Positions 27,013-35,149 of a stretch of DNA of 64,000 nucleotides are shown here, piece by piece. Origin of the DNA: Acidovorax sp. sic0104 (lineage in GTDB: Bacteria; Pseudomonadota; Gammaproteobacteria; Burkholderiales; Burkholderiaceae_C); assembly GCF_019219095.1 (NCBI RefSeq), contig NZ_JAHUWH010000001.1, positions 434,001-498,000 of the forward strand, read 5' to 3'. Position 1 is the stretch's first letter, and every line of letters starts with the position of its first letter. The position numbers and the translations under genes were made by a program. Under the pieces are notes generated by a model. That model made no database searches. It had not been told where the DNA came from and saw only the letters and a list, made by a program, of their open reading frames with translations.

Positions 27013-27700
27013 GGCCCTGCCGCCATCGATGGCGGACGGTGACAACCCGGGGCGAATCAAGATTCGCAGCGAGGTCGCCAAATTTCGCGCGTGGGCGCAA
27101 CAGTATCCGGCCGAGGATCGTTACGGCGAGTGGGAATGCGGCTACGAGGAGTGGGCCGAGCTCCACCGCTCCTTTGTCGACTGTCTGGACACGATGCTGC
27201 CTGCCGCAGACCTGTGTTGTGAGGTCGCGGACGACCTCGTCTATGCCATAGCCCGGGACAACGAAATCAGCTACCTCGCATCGCAGCTTGGTCAGCGGCC
27301 ACTGCTGCTGTCGAAGCTGCTCCCATCCATCCTGGCCTGCGAGGAACCGGACGCCCGGTGGCAGACGGCGGCCCAACTCGGCAAGCATGTGCTCCCGTTT
27401 GCCACCGCCGAAAGTGCATTGCTCCAGTTGGTGGAAGACCAGGACGAATACGTGCGCCGCATCGCATTGCAAGCCCTGGGACGCATCGGCTCGCCGCATG
27501 CAGAACGGCTGTGCAGCCGGGCGTGGGAGTCCGGGCATGAATACCAGCGCATCATGGCGCTGTGGGTGCTCCTGACCATTGAATCGCGCCAACTTGGTCG
27601 CTACCTCGCGCTGGCGAAAGAAGACGGCCGCAAATACCTGTGCATGAACGCGGCCCGCATCGAAAGCGGGGACAGCCGGCCGGACTGGCTGGCTGACTGA
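27005..27700 (+). CDS. HEAT-repeat-like hypothetical protein
   Basis: 231 residues from the ATG at 27005 (another at 27029). The segment Y-V-R-R-I-A-L-Q-A-L-G-R-I-G-S near residue 148 is a HEAT repeat, and flanking helices (D-A-R-W-Q-T-A-A-Q-L-G, Y-Q-R-I-M-A-L-W-V-L) fit the same solenoid. N-terminal third is acidic and Tyr/Trp-rich (R-Y-G-E-W-E-C-G-Y-E-E-W). GC content is somewhat lower than its neighbours. Overlaps the TTC38-like gene, so the two may act together; role unknown. Confidence 0.7.
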   Translation: MPEALPPSMADGDNPGRIKIRSEVAKFRAWAQQYPAEDRYGEWECGYEEWAELHRSFVDCLDTMLPAADLCCEVADDLVYAIARDNEISYLASQLGQRPLLLSKLLPSILACEEPDARWQTAAQLGKHVLPFATAESALLQLVEDQDEYVRRIALQALGRIGSPHAERLCSRAWESGHEYQRIMALWVLLTIESRQLGRYLALAKEDGRKYLCMNAARIESGDSRPDWLAD

Positions 27701-27782
27701 CTGAACAACTTCCGTCCGCGGCAAATCCGCAGCACGCTGGCCGAAGCGAGCCAGCCCGCAGGCTCAGCGCACGCCCGCTTCT

Positions 27783-28454
27783 CTACCGCACCACCAGCTT
27801 CTTCTGGTCATACACCGGCTGCGCAGGCAAGTCCGCCAGGTGCCGCACGTCCGCCCAGTCCAGCACCTCCACCGCATCCCCGTCCACCCGCACGCGGTTG
27901 AGCCCGGCGTTGGGGATGTCGCTCTGGCGCGGGCCGTCCAGGCCCGTGCCACGCGCGGTGCGCCAGATCATGTCGAGAACACCGCCGTGGGTCACAACCA
28001 TGACTTTGCGGCCCTGATACTGCTGCGCGATGCGGCGCACGGCGTCCATCACGCGGGTGTGGAACTGGCGAGTGGTCTCGCCGCCGGGCATGCCGTAGTC
28101 GGCCTCGAAGCGCAGCCACTGGTTCCACGCATCGGCGTGTTCGACCTTGATGTCGTCCACCCGCTTGCCGTCCACGATGCCAAAGCTCTGCTCGCGCAGG
28201 CTGCTGTCGGTGAGGGTGTCGATGCGCAACTGCGGAAACAGCGCCTGCAGGGTGGGAGCGGCGGTTTCCTGCGTGCGGATGAGGTCGCTGCAGACCAGGT
28301 GGTGGGCCACCATCTTTTCAGTGGCCAGGCGCTCAGCCAGGCGGCGCGCCTGCTCATGGCCGGTGGCGTTGAGGGGAACATCCACGTGGCCCTGGAAGCG
28401 CAGTTCGCGGTTCCAGTCGGTCTCTCCGTGGCGGATCAGGATCAGTTCGGTCAT
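27783..28454 (-). CDS. Histidine phosphatase family protein (phosphoglycerate-mutase-like)
   Basis: 223 residues from the ATG at 28454. The phosphohistidine motif L-I-R-H-G-E-T-D-W-N is at 5-14 and the second catalytic His in V-V-T-H-G-G-V-L-D near 158. Could be a cofactor-dependent mutase paralogue or a broad phosphatase such as the GpmB/CobC/PhoE group; length and the L-x-E-x-x-F-G element favour a phosphatase, but this cannot be settled by eye. Upstream (28455-28580) is AT-rich and probably holds its promoter. Confidence 0.85.
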   Translation of the reverse strand: MTELILIRHGETDWNRELRFQGHVDVPLNATGHEQARRLAERLATEKMVAHHLVCSDLIRTQETAAPTLQALFPQLRIDTLTDSSLREQSFGIVDGKRVDDIKVEHADAWNQWLRFEADYGMPGGETTRQFHTRVMDAVRRIAQQYQGRKVMVVTHGGVLDMIWRTARGTGLDGPRQSDIPNAGLNRVRVDGDAVEVLDWADVRHLADLPAQPVYDQKKLVVR

Positions 28455-28579
28455 GACACCATTATCGAATGTACACACAGCATCGCCGTCATTTTTTGCT
28501 CAAGCACATATGCAGCCTTCGTTGTTAGCTATGCTTTTCATAACAAAGTGTCACTGCCCGGCCCCAAGGTCTCAAGGCT

Positions 28580-28804
28580 TTACCGCATGGGGATGACCAG
28601 CACCTTGCGGCGTGGCTGGCAGCCTGGGCCCTCGTAGGCGGCGCTGTCGCGCTCCCAGCCCTGGCCGGGAGATGCTTGCGCGCACACCCGGGCGCCGTCC
28701 ACCAGGCTGCGCCAGTAGTACCAAGGTGCGGGGGCGGCCTGGGCCGGTGCGGCCAACAGGCCGGCAAGGAGCAACAGGGCGGGTAGCGAGTGGAAAACAG
28801 GCAT
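28580..28804 (-). CDS. Small secreted protein of unknown function
   Basis: 74 residues. A clean signal peptide (hydrophobic 8-19, cleavage after A-Q-A near residue 23) followed by about 50 mature residues with two cysteines (V-C-A-Q and G-P-G-C) that could form one disulfide in the periplasm. W-Y-Y-W and the C-terminal R-R-K-V-L-V-I are distinctive. Divergent from the heme oxygenase gene, so the 158-bp gap may hold promoters for both. Confidence 0.65.
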   Translation of the reverse strand: MPVFHSLPALLLLAGLLAAPAQAAPAPWYYWRSLVDGARVCAQASPGQGWERDSAAYEGPGCQPRRKVLVIPMR

Positions 28805-28962
28805 GCGAGGGGGCAGCGGCGGGTGTGTCTGCCCATCCTAAGCACGCCGCTGCAGGTTGATCCCCGGAAAAGCGGGGGCGCCGGGCGCTTGCGTGCCGCT
28901 GCGCAGCCATTCGCAGGGCGAATCATTAGAATCGTGGCCTGTGCAGCGCCGCCCCGTGGCCG

Positions 28963-29655
28963 ATGCGATCCGCGACCCAACCGGTACTCCTGTTCGTGCC
29001 CTCCAGCCCTCCAGTCTCCGAACTGCCGCCCACGGCCTGCGCGGACCCCTTGCAGGCACTGCGCACTGCCACTGCCGCACAACATGCCCAGTTGGATGCC
29101 CAACTGGCTATTTCCCGACCCGATGCATCGCTGGCAGACTACGTCGCCCATGTCCATGCGCTGGCCGCCTGGCTGCAAGCCCTGTGGCCTCATCTGCAGA
29201 TGCTGCAAGCGACGACCCCGGGATTTGACTTCACGCCACCGCAGCGGTTGGCGGCGCTGCAGGCCGATCTGCGCGAGCAGCCCCTTACTGCGGGTGGACC
29301 TGCGATCAGCTGGCCATTGCCCGGAGATGGCACCCTGCGCCTCGCCGCGCAGGCTCTGGCTGCCCACCCGGGACAGCTGCACGCAGTGTGCTGGGGGTTC
29401 GCCTACGTGGTCGAAGGCTCCCAGCTCGGCGGGCAGGTGCTGTACAGGCAGCTGGCGCAGCGGCTGGCGCCCCATCCGCTGCGCTACCTCCATGGCGACG
29501 GCGCCTCCACCGGAGCGCGCTGGAAGCTCTTCATCGCGTTGCTGCGCCAACACATCGCACCTCCCCCCGCTGTGGAGGCAGCGTGCCACGGCGCCCGGAC
29601 TGCCTTCGCAGCGCTGCAAAGCCATTTTCTGGAGCCCGAAGGAATGCAGGAATGA
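28963..29655 (+). CDS. bphO: Biliverdin-producing heme oxygenase (BphO)
   Basis: 230 residues. Opens heme to biliverdin IXalpha, the chromophore of the phytochrome encoded next. The proximal His candidate is in L-R-T-A-T-A-A-Q-H-A-Q-L near residue 41, and the distal Gly-rich helix is seen as Y-V-V-E-G-S-Q-L-G-G-Q-V-L near 148-160. The N-terminal 25 residues are Pro/Ser-rich and may be over-called; a downstream GTG is possible. Its TGA overlaps the ATG of bphP (ATGA), giving tightly coupled synthesis of chromophore and receptor. Confidence 0.9.
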   Translation: MRSATQPVLLFVPSSPPVSELPPTACADPLQALRTATAAQHAQLDAQLAISRPDASLADYVAHVHALAAWLQALWPHLQMLQATTPGFDFTPPQRLAALQADLREQPLTAGGPAISWPLPGDGTLRLAAQALAAHPGQLHAVCWGFAYVVEGSQLGGQVLYRQLAQRLAPHPLRYLHGDGASTGARWKLFIALLRQHIAPPPAVEAACHGARTAFAALQSHFLEPEGMQE

Positions 29656-31898
29656 ACGCGGAATCTGCGGCCAGCGGCGCCGGCGCCTCGCGCCCCACCC
29701 TGGAGAACTGTGACCGGGAGCCCATCCACATCCCAGGCGCCATTCAGTCCCACGGCGCCTTGCTCGCAGTCGATTCGGGGGGCACCGTGCGGCATGCCAG
29801 CGCCAATCTCGGCGCCATGCTCGGTGGCTCGGTCGCACCGGGCCAGACGCTGCGCGACACGCCCCTGGTGGCCAGCCACGGCCTGCTGCGAGAGCTGCTC
29901 GACGAAGGCCTGGCCACGCTGGCCGGCATGGGGGATCTGCCCATGCCCGCCGAACTGGAGGCCGGCGGCCGCAGCTTCGACGTGGTGCTGCACCAGTCGC
30001 AAGACCTTCTGGTGATGGAGTTCGAAGCGCGCCAGGAATCCACCGATGCGCTGGCCGGCTTTGCCATGCAGGCCCACCGCGCGATGGAAAAACTGCGCCG
30101 CCCGCGCCCGTCCATCAACGACCTGCTGCAACTGGCCACACAGGAGCTGCGGGCATTGACCGGATTCGACCGCGTGATGGCCTATCGCTTTCGCCCCGAC
30201 AGCAGCGGCGACGTGGTGGCCGAGTCGTGCGCGGACTTCCTGGATGCCTACCTGGGCCGGCGGTACCCCGCCAGCGACATTCCCGCGCAGGCCCGTGCGC
30301 TGTACGTGGCCAATACCCTGCGCCTCATCGCCGACGTGCGGGCTGCACCGGTGCCGCTGGTGCCGGCCGGCGGCGCGCCGCTGGACCTGAGCGCCAGCAT
30401 CCTGCGCAGCGTCTCGCCGATCCACATCGAATACCTGAGCAACATGGGCGTGGGCGCGTCCATGAGCATCTCCATCGTCATCAACAACCGGCTGTGGGGC
30501 CTGCTGGCCTGCCACCACATGGGCCCGCGCCAGGTACCCTACAGCGTGCGCATGGCCTGCGATGTGATGGCACAGATGCTGGGCGCCAACATCCAGGCGG
30601 CCCTGGCCCGCAAGGATGCCGCGCGCCAGCAAAAGGTGAGCGAGTTGCGCATGCGCGTCATGGAGCAGGTGCTGCTTTCAGACGACGAATTCTCGGCCCT
30701 GTGTTCCCACGCCGCGGCGCTGGCGCACTCCATGGGCGCGGACGCCGTGATCGTCTCCGAGCACAGCAAGCTGTGCACCGAAGGCGGCGTGACCGACGAC
30801 GCAGCCCGCGTACTGCTGCAGTGGCTGGATGGAACGCAAGGCGGCGGCTCGATCTACTCCACCCATTCCCTGCCGCTGGATGCGCCGGAAATCGGGCTGC
30901 AGCTGGCACCGTGGTGCGGCGCGCTGGCCCTGCCGCTGGACAGGAACCGCGGCAGTTGGCTGGTGTTCCTGCGCAAGGAGCAGATCGAAACCATCAACTG
31001 GGGCGGCAAGCCTGAAAAGGAAGTGCGCGCCGGCCCGCTCGGCCCACGCCTCACGCCGCGCGGCTCGTTCGAACTGTGGAAGGAGATCGTGCGATCCAAG
31101 TCCGAGCCCTGGGCTGCGGACGACCTGGACACGGCGGGCCAGTTGCTGGCCGAGCTGGTGCGCGCGCAGTCCGCCCGCCATGCCGAACTGAACGAAGCCC
31201 GGGCCCACCTGATGGCCGTGCTGGGCCACGACCTGCGCGACCCGCTGCACTCGATCAGCATGGCTGCGCGCGTGCTGGAGAAAAACAACGGCCTTGATGG
31301 CAACACCGGCAGGATCGGCCAGCGCATCCAGTCGTCCAGCAACCGCATGCAGCGCCTCGTAAGCCAGGTGATGGACATGTCCCGCCTGCAAAGCCGGCTG
31401 GGCCTGAACCTGCAGCTCAAGACCGTGGACCTGGTTCAGCTGCTCGCCGACCTGGTCGACGAGGCCCGCACCGCCCACCCGGGCACGCAGATCGAAAGCC
31501 GCTTGCCCGACCGCCTGCACGCGCAGGCCGACCCTGACCGCATCGCCCAGGTGGTCTCCAACCTCATCAGCAACGCCCGCCACCACGGCGATGCAGGCCA
31601 GCCCATCCAGGTGCACGCGCGCAGCACCGGACAAGGCCTGCTCATCGAGGTGCGCAACGTGGCGCCTCCCATCGACCCGGCGGTGTCGGCCAACCTGTTC
31701 ACGCCGTTCAAGTCCTCGTCGTTGGGGAACGAACGCAACCGCTCCGGCCTGGGCCTGGGGCTGTACATCGCCCACCAGATCGCGCAGGGCCATGGCGGTA
31801 CCATTGCCTACACACACCAGCCGCCGCACGTGGTGTTCACGGTACACCTGCCCCAGGCCGATGGCGGCGGCGCAGGCCCGGACAACGCCAGTTCGTAG
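29652..31898 (+). CDS. bphP: Bacteriophytochrome histidine kinase
   Basis: 748 residues: PAS (about 18-125), GAF (about 150-320), PHY (about 335-500), HisKA (about 515-580) and HATPase (about 620-735). Cys20 in L-E-N-C-D-R-E-P is placed where bacteriophytochromes bind biliverdin. GAF has P-A-S-D-I-P at 206-211 and Y-L-S-N-M-G-V-G-A-S-M-S near 261. The PHY tongue has the canonical P-R-G-S-F-E-L-W-K-E at 469-478. Phospho-acceptor His526 is in L-G-H-D-L-R-D-P-L-H; the N-box V-S-N-L-I-S-N-A-R-H-H-G is intact. The usual D-x-G-x-G reads N-V-A-P-P-I-D, a variant resembling other phytochrome kinases. Expected to report red/far-red light to the response regulator encoded next. Confidence 0.96.
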   Translation: MNAESAASGAGASRPTLENCDREPIHIPGAIQSHGALLAVDSGGTVRHASANLGAMLGGSVAPGQTLRDTPLVASHGLLRELLDEGLATLAGMGDLPMPAELEAGGRSFDVVLHQSQDLLVMEFEARQESTDALAGFAMQAHRAMEKLRRPRPSINDLLQLATQELRALTGFDRVMAYRFRPDSSGDVVAESCADFLDAYLGRRYPASDIPAQARALYVANTLRLIADVRAAPVPLVPAGGAPLDLSASILRSVSPIHIEYLSNMGVGASMSISIVINNRLWGLLACHHMGPRQVPYSVRMACDVMAQMLGANIQAALARKDAARQQKVSELRMRVMEQVLLSDDEFSALCSHAAALAHSMGADAVIVSEHSKLCTEGGVTDDAARVLLQWLDGTQGGGSIYSTHSLPLDAPEIGLQLAPWCGALALPLDRNRGSWLVFLRKEQIETINWGGKPEKEVRAGPLGPRLTPRGSFELWKEIVRSKSEPWAADDLDTAGQLLAELVRAQSARHAELNEARAHLMAVLGHDLRDPLHSISMAARVLEKNNGLDGNTGRIGQRIQSSSNRMQRLVSQVMDMSRLQSRLGLNLQLKTVDLVQLLADLVDEARTAHPGTQIESRLPDRLHAQADPDRIAQVVSNLISNARHHGDAGQPIQVHARSTGQGLLIEVRNVAPPIDPAVSANLFTPFKSSSLGNERNRSGLGLGLYIAHQIAQGHGGTIAYTHQPPHVVFTVHLPQADGGGAGPDNASS

Positions 31899-31918
31899 AG
31901 CACCAGACGACGACAGAC

Positions 31919-32311
31919 ATGCCACTCGATATCCTCCTCGTTGACGACAACCGGGATGCCACGGAGCTTCTGGAGGAACTGCTCTCCATGGAAGGCCATG
32001 CCATCCGCACCGCAGCCACGGCCCAAGAGGCACTGGCCCTGGCACGGGCCCAGCCCGCGCAGGTCCTGCTCGTGGACCAGAACCTGCCGGACATGCAGGG
32101 CTCGGACCTTGTGCCCTTGCTGCGTGCGGCGGTGGCGGCCCATGGTGCCGGCCCATGTTTCGCGATTGCCATCACCGGGATGGCGTCCGGCGTCAGCGTG
32201 GGCGCGGAAGTCGGGCAGTTCGACTACGTGCTGGGCAAGCCGCTCGACTTCGACGCGTTCGATGCCGTGCTGGCGAAGTGCGCTGCGGCGCTGCAACCGC
32301 CCACCTTGTGA
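31919..32311 (+). CDS. Single-domain response regulator of the phytochrome system
   Basis: 130 residues, a lone receiver with no output domain. Acidic pair D9/D10, phosphorylation site D53 in L-L-V-D-Q-N-L-P, Thr in A-I-T-G-M near 85, and Lys in G-K-P near 105 are all present. It starts 20 bp after bphP and overlaps the next gene by GTGA. Such stand-alone receivers pass phosphate onward or act by protein contact, so the next gene is a natural partner. Confidence 0.92.
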   Translation: MPLDILLVDDNRDATELLEELLSMEGHAIRTAATAQEALALARAQPAQVLLVDQNLPDMQGSDLVPLLRAAVAAHGAGPCFAIAITGMASGVSVGAEVGQFDYVLGKPLDFDAFDAVLAKCAAALQPPTL

Positions 32312-33063
32312 CCCGTCCCTTCGCCGAGCCTCTGAACCTACCGAACACCCCTGCCGCTTTGCCTTCCAAGAAACACCCCCCCACGGCACCGGACCCCACG
32401 CAGGGTCTGGTCGATGCCGGCCTGCAGCACGCCATCCTGATGCGCGCGATTCCCGTGCTGCGGCACGATGTCGCGGGCCCGTTGTCGGTGATGCGCATGG
32501 GCACCATGCTGCTCAAACGCCGCCTGGCCAAGGGCGACATGACGCCGGAGCAGGCGGTGGAGCGGGTGGAGCAGATCGAGGAGCAGCTCGGCGAGATAGC
32601 CCACCACATACGGCGGCTGCGGCTGTGGGATCTGCAGATCAACGACCGCCACACCGTGCGCGCCCTGGTGGCTGAAGCCGTGGAGCTGGCCCGCCCGGCG
32701 CTGATGGTGCGCGGCACCGAGATGGAGCCGCTGCCGCCGCAGGTGCCCGGCTGGAACGAAGAGATGCAGGTGCCGCACACGCTGTTGTACGTGGTGCTGG
32801 GCGCCATCTACCATCTGGCCGAGCACACCAGCCCCCTGCCAGCCCACATCCACATAGAACCCGCGGGCATGCTCGGTGTGCGGGTGCGGGCAAGCGGCAC
32901 GTCCACCGCGACGGCTCTGCTGGCCGACAACCCGGCGCAAGCGGGGCCGATGGCGCAGCCCCCTGCGATGGACATGGCCGCATTGCTGCAGCTGGCAAAG
33001 CCACTGAGCGTTGAGGTGCAGGCGGCGGGGTCCGAGATCACGGTCACACTGCCAAAGGCCTGA
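32308..33063 (+). CDS. Histidine-kinase-like protein with degenerate ATPase domain
   Basis: 251 residues from a GTG overlapping the receiver stop. An H-box-like L-R-H-D-V-A-G-P-L-S places His53 in a HisKA-type helix, followed by a coiled-coil hairpin (V-E-R-V-E-Q-I-E-E-Q-L). The second half has the outline of a HATPase domain, but the N-box region reads V-L-G-A-I-Y-H-L-A-E-H-T without the two Asn, and I find no D-x-G-x-G or G-x-G-x-G loop. This is the architecture of a phosphotransferase descended from a kinase. I infer a role in phosphate relay with the adjacent receiver; a catalytically dead sensor partner is an alternative. Confidence 0.75.
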   Translation: MTRPFAEPLNLPNTPAALPSKKHPPTAPDPTQGLVDAGLQHAILMRAIPVLRHDVAGPLSVMRMGTMLLKRRLAKGDMTPEQAVERVEQIEEQLGEIAHHIRRLRLWDLQINDRHTVRALVAEAVELARPALMVRGTEMEPLPPQVPGWNEEMQVPHTLLYVVLGAIYHLAEHTSPLPAHIHIEPAGMLGVRVRASGTSTATALLADNPAQAGPMAQPPAMDMAALLQLAKPLSVEVQAAGSEITVTLPKA

Positions 33064-33088
33064 GATAGGCCTTGCTGGGCCCGGACAA

Positions 33089-33116
33089 CCCGTTCGGGCT
33101 GAGCTTGTCGAAGCCT
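33089..33116 (-). repeat. REP-like palindrome, family C copy 3
   Basis: CCCGTTCGGGCTGAGCTTGT then CGAAGCCT, the inverse of the copies at 16806 and 25577 with a C/T change. Sits 26 bp after the kinase-like gene. Confidence 0.7.
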
Positions 33117-33149
33117 CGCGCGACCCCTCGACAATCCCGGCGCGAACTG

Positions 33150-34055
33150 TCAATCCTGCTTTTTCGAATGCCCATCGGACCGGGGCGCGCCTGCCGGCAC
33201 CGGCATGGGCGTCGTCACGATCCAGCCTTCCAGCGCATCAAGTCCCGGTGGCAGCCCGTACAGCCCGTCGCCCTCGGCATGGCGCTGCTGCGCCCAGGCG
33301 GCCTGCAGCAGGCACAGCACGGCGTCCAGGCTGTCGCCGCTCGCATCATCCACCAATGCGTCACGCTGCGCATGGCTGAGCTTCAGGCGCAGGCCCAGGC
33401 GGGTCTGGCCCATCTCCAGCGCGTTCACCAGGTCCTTGCGGGCGATCAGCCGGTCGGTCGTTTGCTTGGCACGGTCGTCGCTCTTGTAGCTGCGCCGCTG
33501 CAGCACCTCGCGCGCGAGCAGACCAGGGTAGGCCTCCAGCGCCACGCGGCCCGGATCGCCCGCATGCAGGCCGGGCAGATGCACGCCCGCATCGATCAGC
33601 AGCGGCACGCCCGCATGCAGCATGTAGGCCACGGGCGGGTTCACCCATTTCATCGACGGGCTCGAGCCCGCCGGCCCATCGGTGGCGCGGTGCGCGAACT
33701 TGCCGCCCACGGGGCGCGCGTCGCAGAACGCCGCAAACTCCGCGCGGATCTGCTCGCGGCTCAGGCTGCGGTAGTGCTGCATGCAGCCGGGCCAGTCTGT
33801 GGGCCAGCCCAGCGCCTGCACGAGCTCACGCGGCAGGCCGAAAGGCAGGTCGAACCCGCCCACCCAGCCCCCCTCCTCCCTAGGCGGCTGTGCCAGCCAT
33901 TGGCCGAAAGCCGCGAGCGTCTCGAAGCGCTCCAGCGCCTGCAACTGCACGCGCGCACCATGGCTGCGCCCCAGCGCCAGCACGATGGGTTTGCGGCGGC
34001 CGGGGCTGCTGGAGAAGTCGCAGCCGAGCAGCAGAGGGGCCGTAGGCTCCGCCAT
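33150..34055 (-). CDS. DUF429 domain protein
   Basis: 301 residues. The N-terminal G-C-D-F-S-S-S-P near residue 11 and D-L-P-F-G near 69, with A-L-E-A-Y-P-G near 173 and D-S-L-D-A-V-L-C-L near 243, match DUF429, a family with a predicted RNase H-like fold. No characterised activity is known for this group. Ends in a charged, probably unstructured tail. Transcribed with the transporter gene upstream (6-bp gap) and convergent with the phytochrome operon. Confidence 0.8.
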   Translation of the reverse strand: MAEPTAPLLLGCDFSSSPGRRKPIVLALGRSHGARVQLQALERFETLAAFGQWLAQPPREEGGWVGGFDLPFGLPRELVQALGWPTDWPGCMQHYRSLSREQIRAEFAAFCDARPVGGKFAHRATDGPAGSSPSMKWVNPPVAYMLHAGVPLLIDAGVHLPGLHAGDPGRVALEAYPGLLAREVLQRRSYKSDDRAKQTTDRLIARKDLVNALEMGQTRLGLRLKLSHAQRDALVDDASGDSLDAVLCLLQAAWAQQRHAEGDGLYGLPPGLDALEGWIVTTPMPVPAGAPRSDGHSKKQD

Positions 34056-34061
34056 GCCGTG

Positions 34062-34943
34062 CTAGCCCAGCGCCAGGGCCGTGACGCCCGCAGCGATGCA
34101 CAGAGCACCGCAGATGCGGGCGGCCCGGTCGCCCTCGCCCAGCAGGTGCCCGCCGATGAGCGCGGCGAACAGCATGGACACTTCGCGCGCTGGCGCCACG
34201 TGGGACATGGGCGCCTCGCGCATCGCATACAGCACCAGCACATAGGCCACGGGGCTCACCACCGCCACCAGCAGCGCAAAGCGCCACTGCGCCAGCCAGA
34301 GGGTGCGGGCGGTGGGCAGGTCACGCAGCACCACCGGCGCAAGCAGCGCCACGCGCACGAAGTTGCCCATGTAGTCCACAAGGATGGGTGACAGAAGCAG
34401 GATCTTGACGGCATAGCCATCCACCACCGTGTAGCTGGCAATGAATGCGCCTGTGAGCAGCCCGTAGGCAATGCCCTTGTGCACCCGCTCTCGCGCCGCA
34501 GGGTCGTGCGCCGCTCGCAGCAGGCCCGGACCGCCCGCGATGAGGAACACGCCGCCCACCACACCCACGATGCCCAAGGCGCCCAGCGCGGAGATGCGCT
34601 CGCCCAGCACGGTGATGGCCACCAGCGACGACAGCAGCGGCCCCGAGCCCCGCGCCAGCGGGTACACCACCGTCAGGTCGGCCACGCGGTAGCCCCGCAG
34701 CAAGATCACGAAATACGCCACATGCAGCAGCCCGCTGGCCGCCACGAAGCCCCATTCCACGGCGCCCCACAGCGGCACCGCGTCGCGCCCCAGGTACCAC
34801 CCGAGCGGCGCCCAGAACAGCATCATCAACACCGAGGTGAAGAACGCGAACCGCGAATCTCCCCCGGCCTTCTTGGCCACGATGTTCCAGCACGCGTGGA
34901 TGAGGCCGGCGAGGATGATGAGGGCGAAGGCAGTGAGCGTCAC
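34062..34943 (-). CDS. EamA/DMT-family inner-membrane transporter
   Basis: 293 residues with about ten hydrophobic helices arranged as two five-helix halves, as in drug/metabolite transporters. The P-L-A-R-G-S-G-P-L element near residue 96 and the late A-P-A-R-E-V-S-M-L near 255 mark the end of each EamA repeat. Substrate not predictable. The stop is 6 bp before the DUF429 start, so the two genes are likely co-transcribed. Confidence 0.88.
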   Translation of the reverse strand: MTLTAFALIILAGLIHACWNIVAKKAGGDSRFAFFTSVLMMLFWAPLGWYLGRDAVPLWGAVEWGFVAASGLLHVAYFVILLRGYRVADLTVVYPLARGSGPLLSSLVAITVLGERISALGALGIVGVVGGVFLIAGGPGLLRAAHDPAARERVHKGIAYGLLTGAFIASYTVVDGYAVKILLLSPILVDYMGNFVRVALLAPVVLRDLPTARTLWLAQWRFALLVAVVSPVAYVLVLYAMREAPMSHVAPAREVSMLFAALIGGHLLGEGDRAARICGALCIAAGVTALALG

Positions 34944-35149
34944 GAGTTACACATCCATTCAACGACAAAGGCCGCAGTGCATCGGCAACTGCGGCCCAAG
35001 GTATCTGGTCAGCAATAAATCAACAAAAAGTGGGAGTGATTGGCGTAGCGAGCGGCCTCAGCCTGGGTTGAGGAACGCAGCCGCACTCCCGTGCGGCGAG
35101 TACCGCAGACCCGGGATGTGGCCGCGCAGTAGCCAAGCACCCCAACTTT
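34944..35149. other. Structured intergenic region downstream of the BLUF gene
   Basis: 206 bp with no convincing gene. Two short hairpins are visible: CCGCACTCCCGTGCGG at 35082-35097 and a CCTCAGCCTGGGTTGAGG arm pair at 35056-35073. They lie directly after the BLUF stop on the minus strand and may end that transcript; no T-run follows. The right side near 34950-35030 probably holds the promoter of the transporter gene. Confidence 0.5.

Noticed and set aside
28485-28560. Sixth family B repeat in the AT-rich region upstream of the histidine phosphatase
   Set aside because: Only short scattered similarity (TTAGCTATG, GCAGCC); the block order and pairing arms are not convincing.
31620-31760. Possible inactive kinase in bphP because D-x-G-x-G reads N-V-A-P-P-I-D
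   Set aside because: The N-box and the later G-L-G-L-G-L loop are intact, and phytochrome-type kinases are known to vary at this position; not enough to call it inactive.
34944-35149. Riboswitch (FMN, THF or preQ1-like) near folE and the BLUF gene
   Set aside because: The hairpins lie 3' of the BLUF gene, not in a leader, and I recognise no conserved aptamer core.
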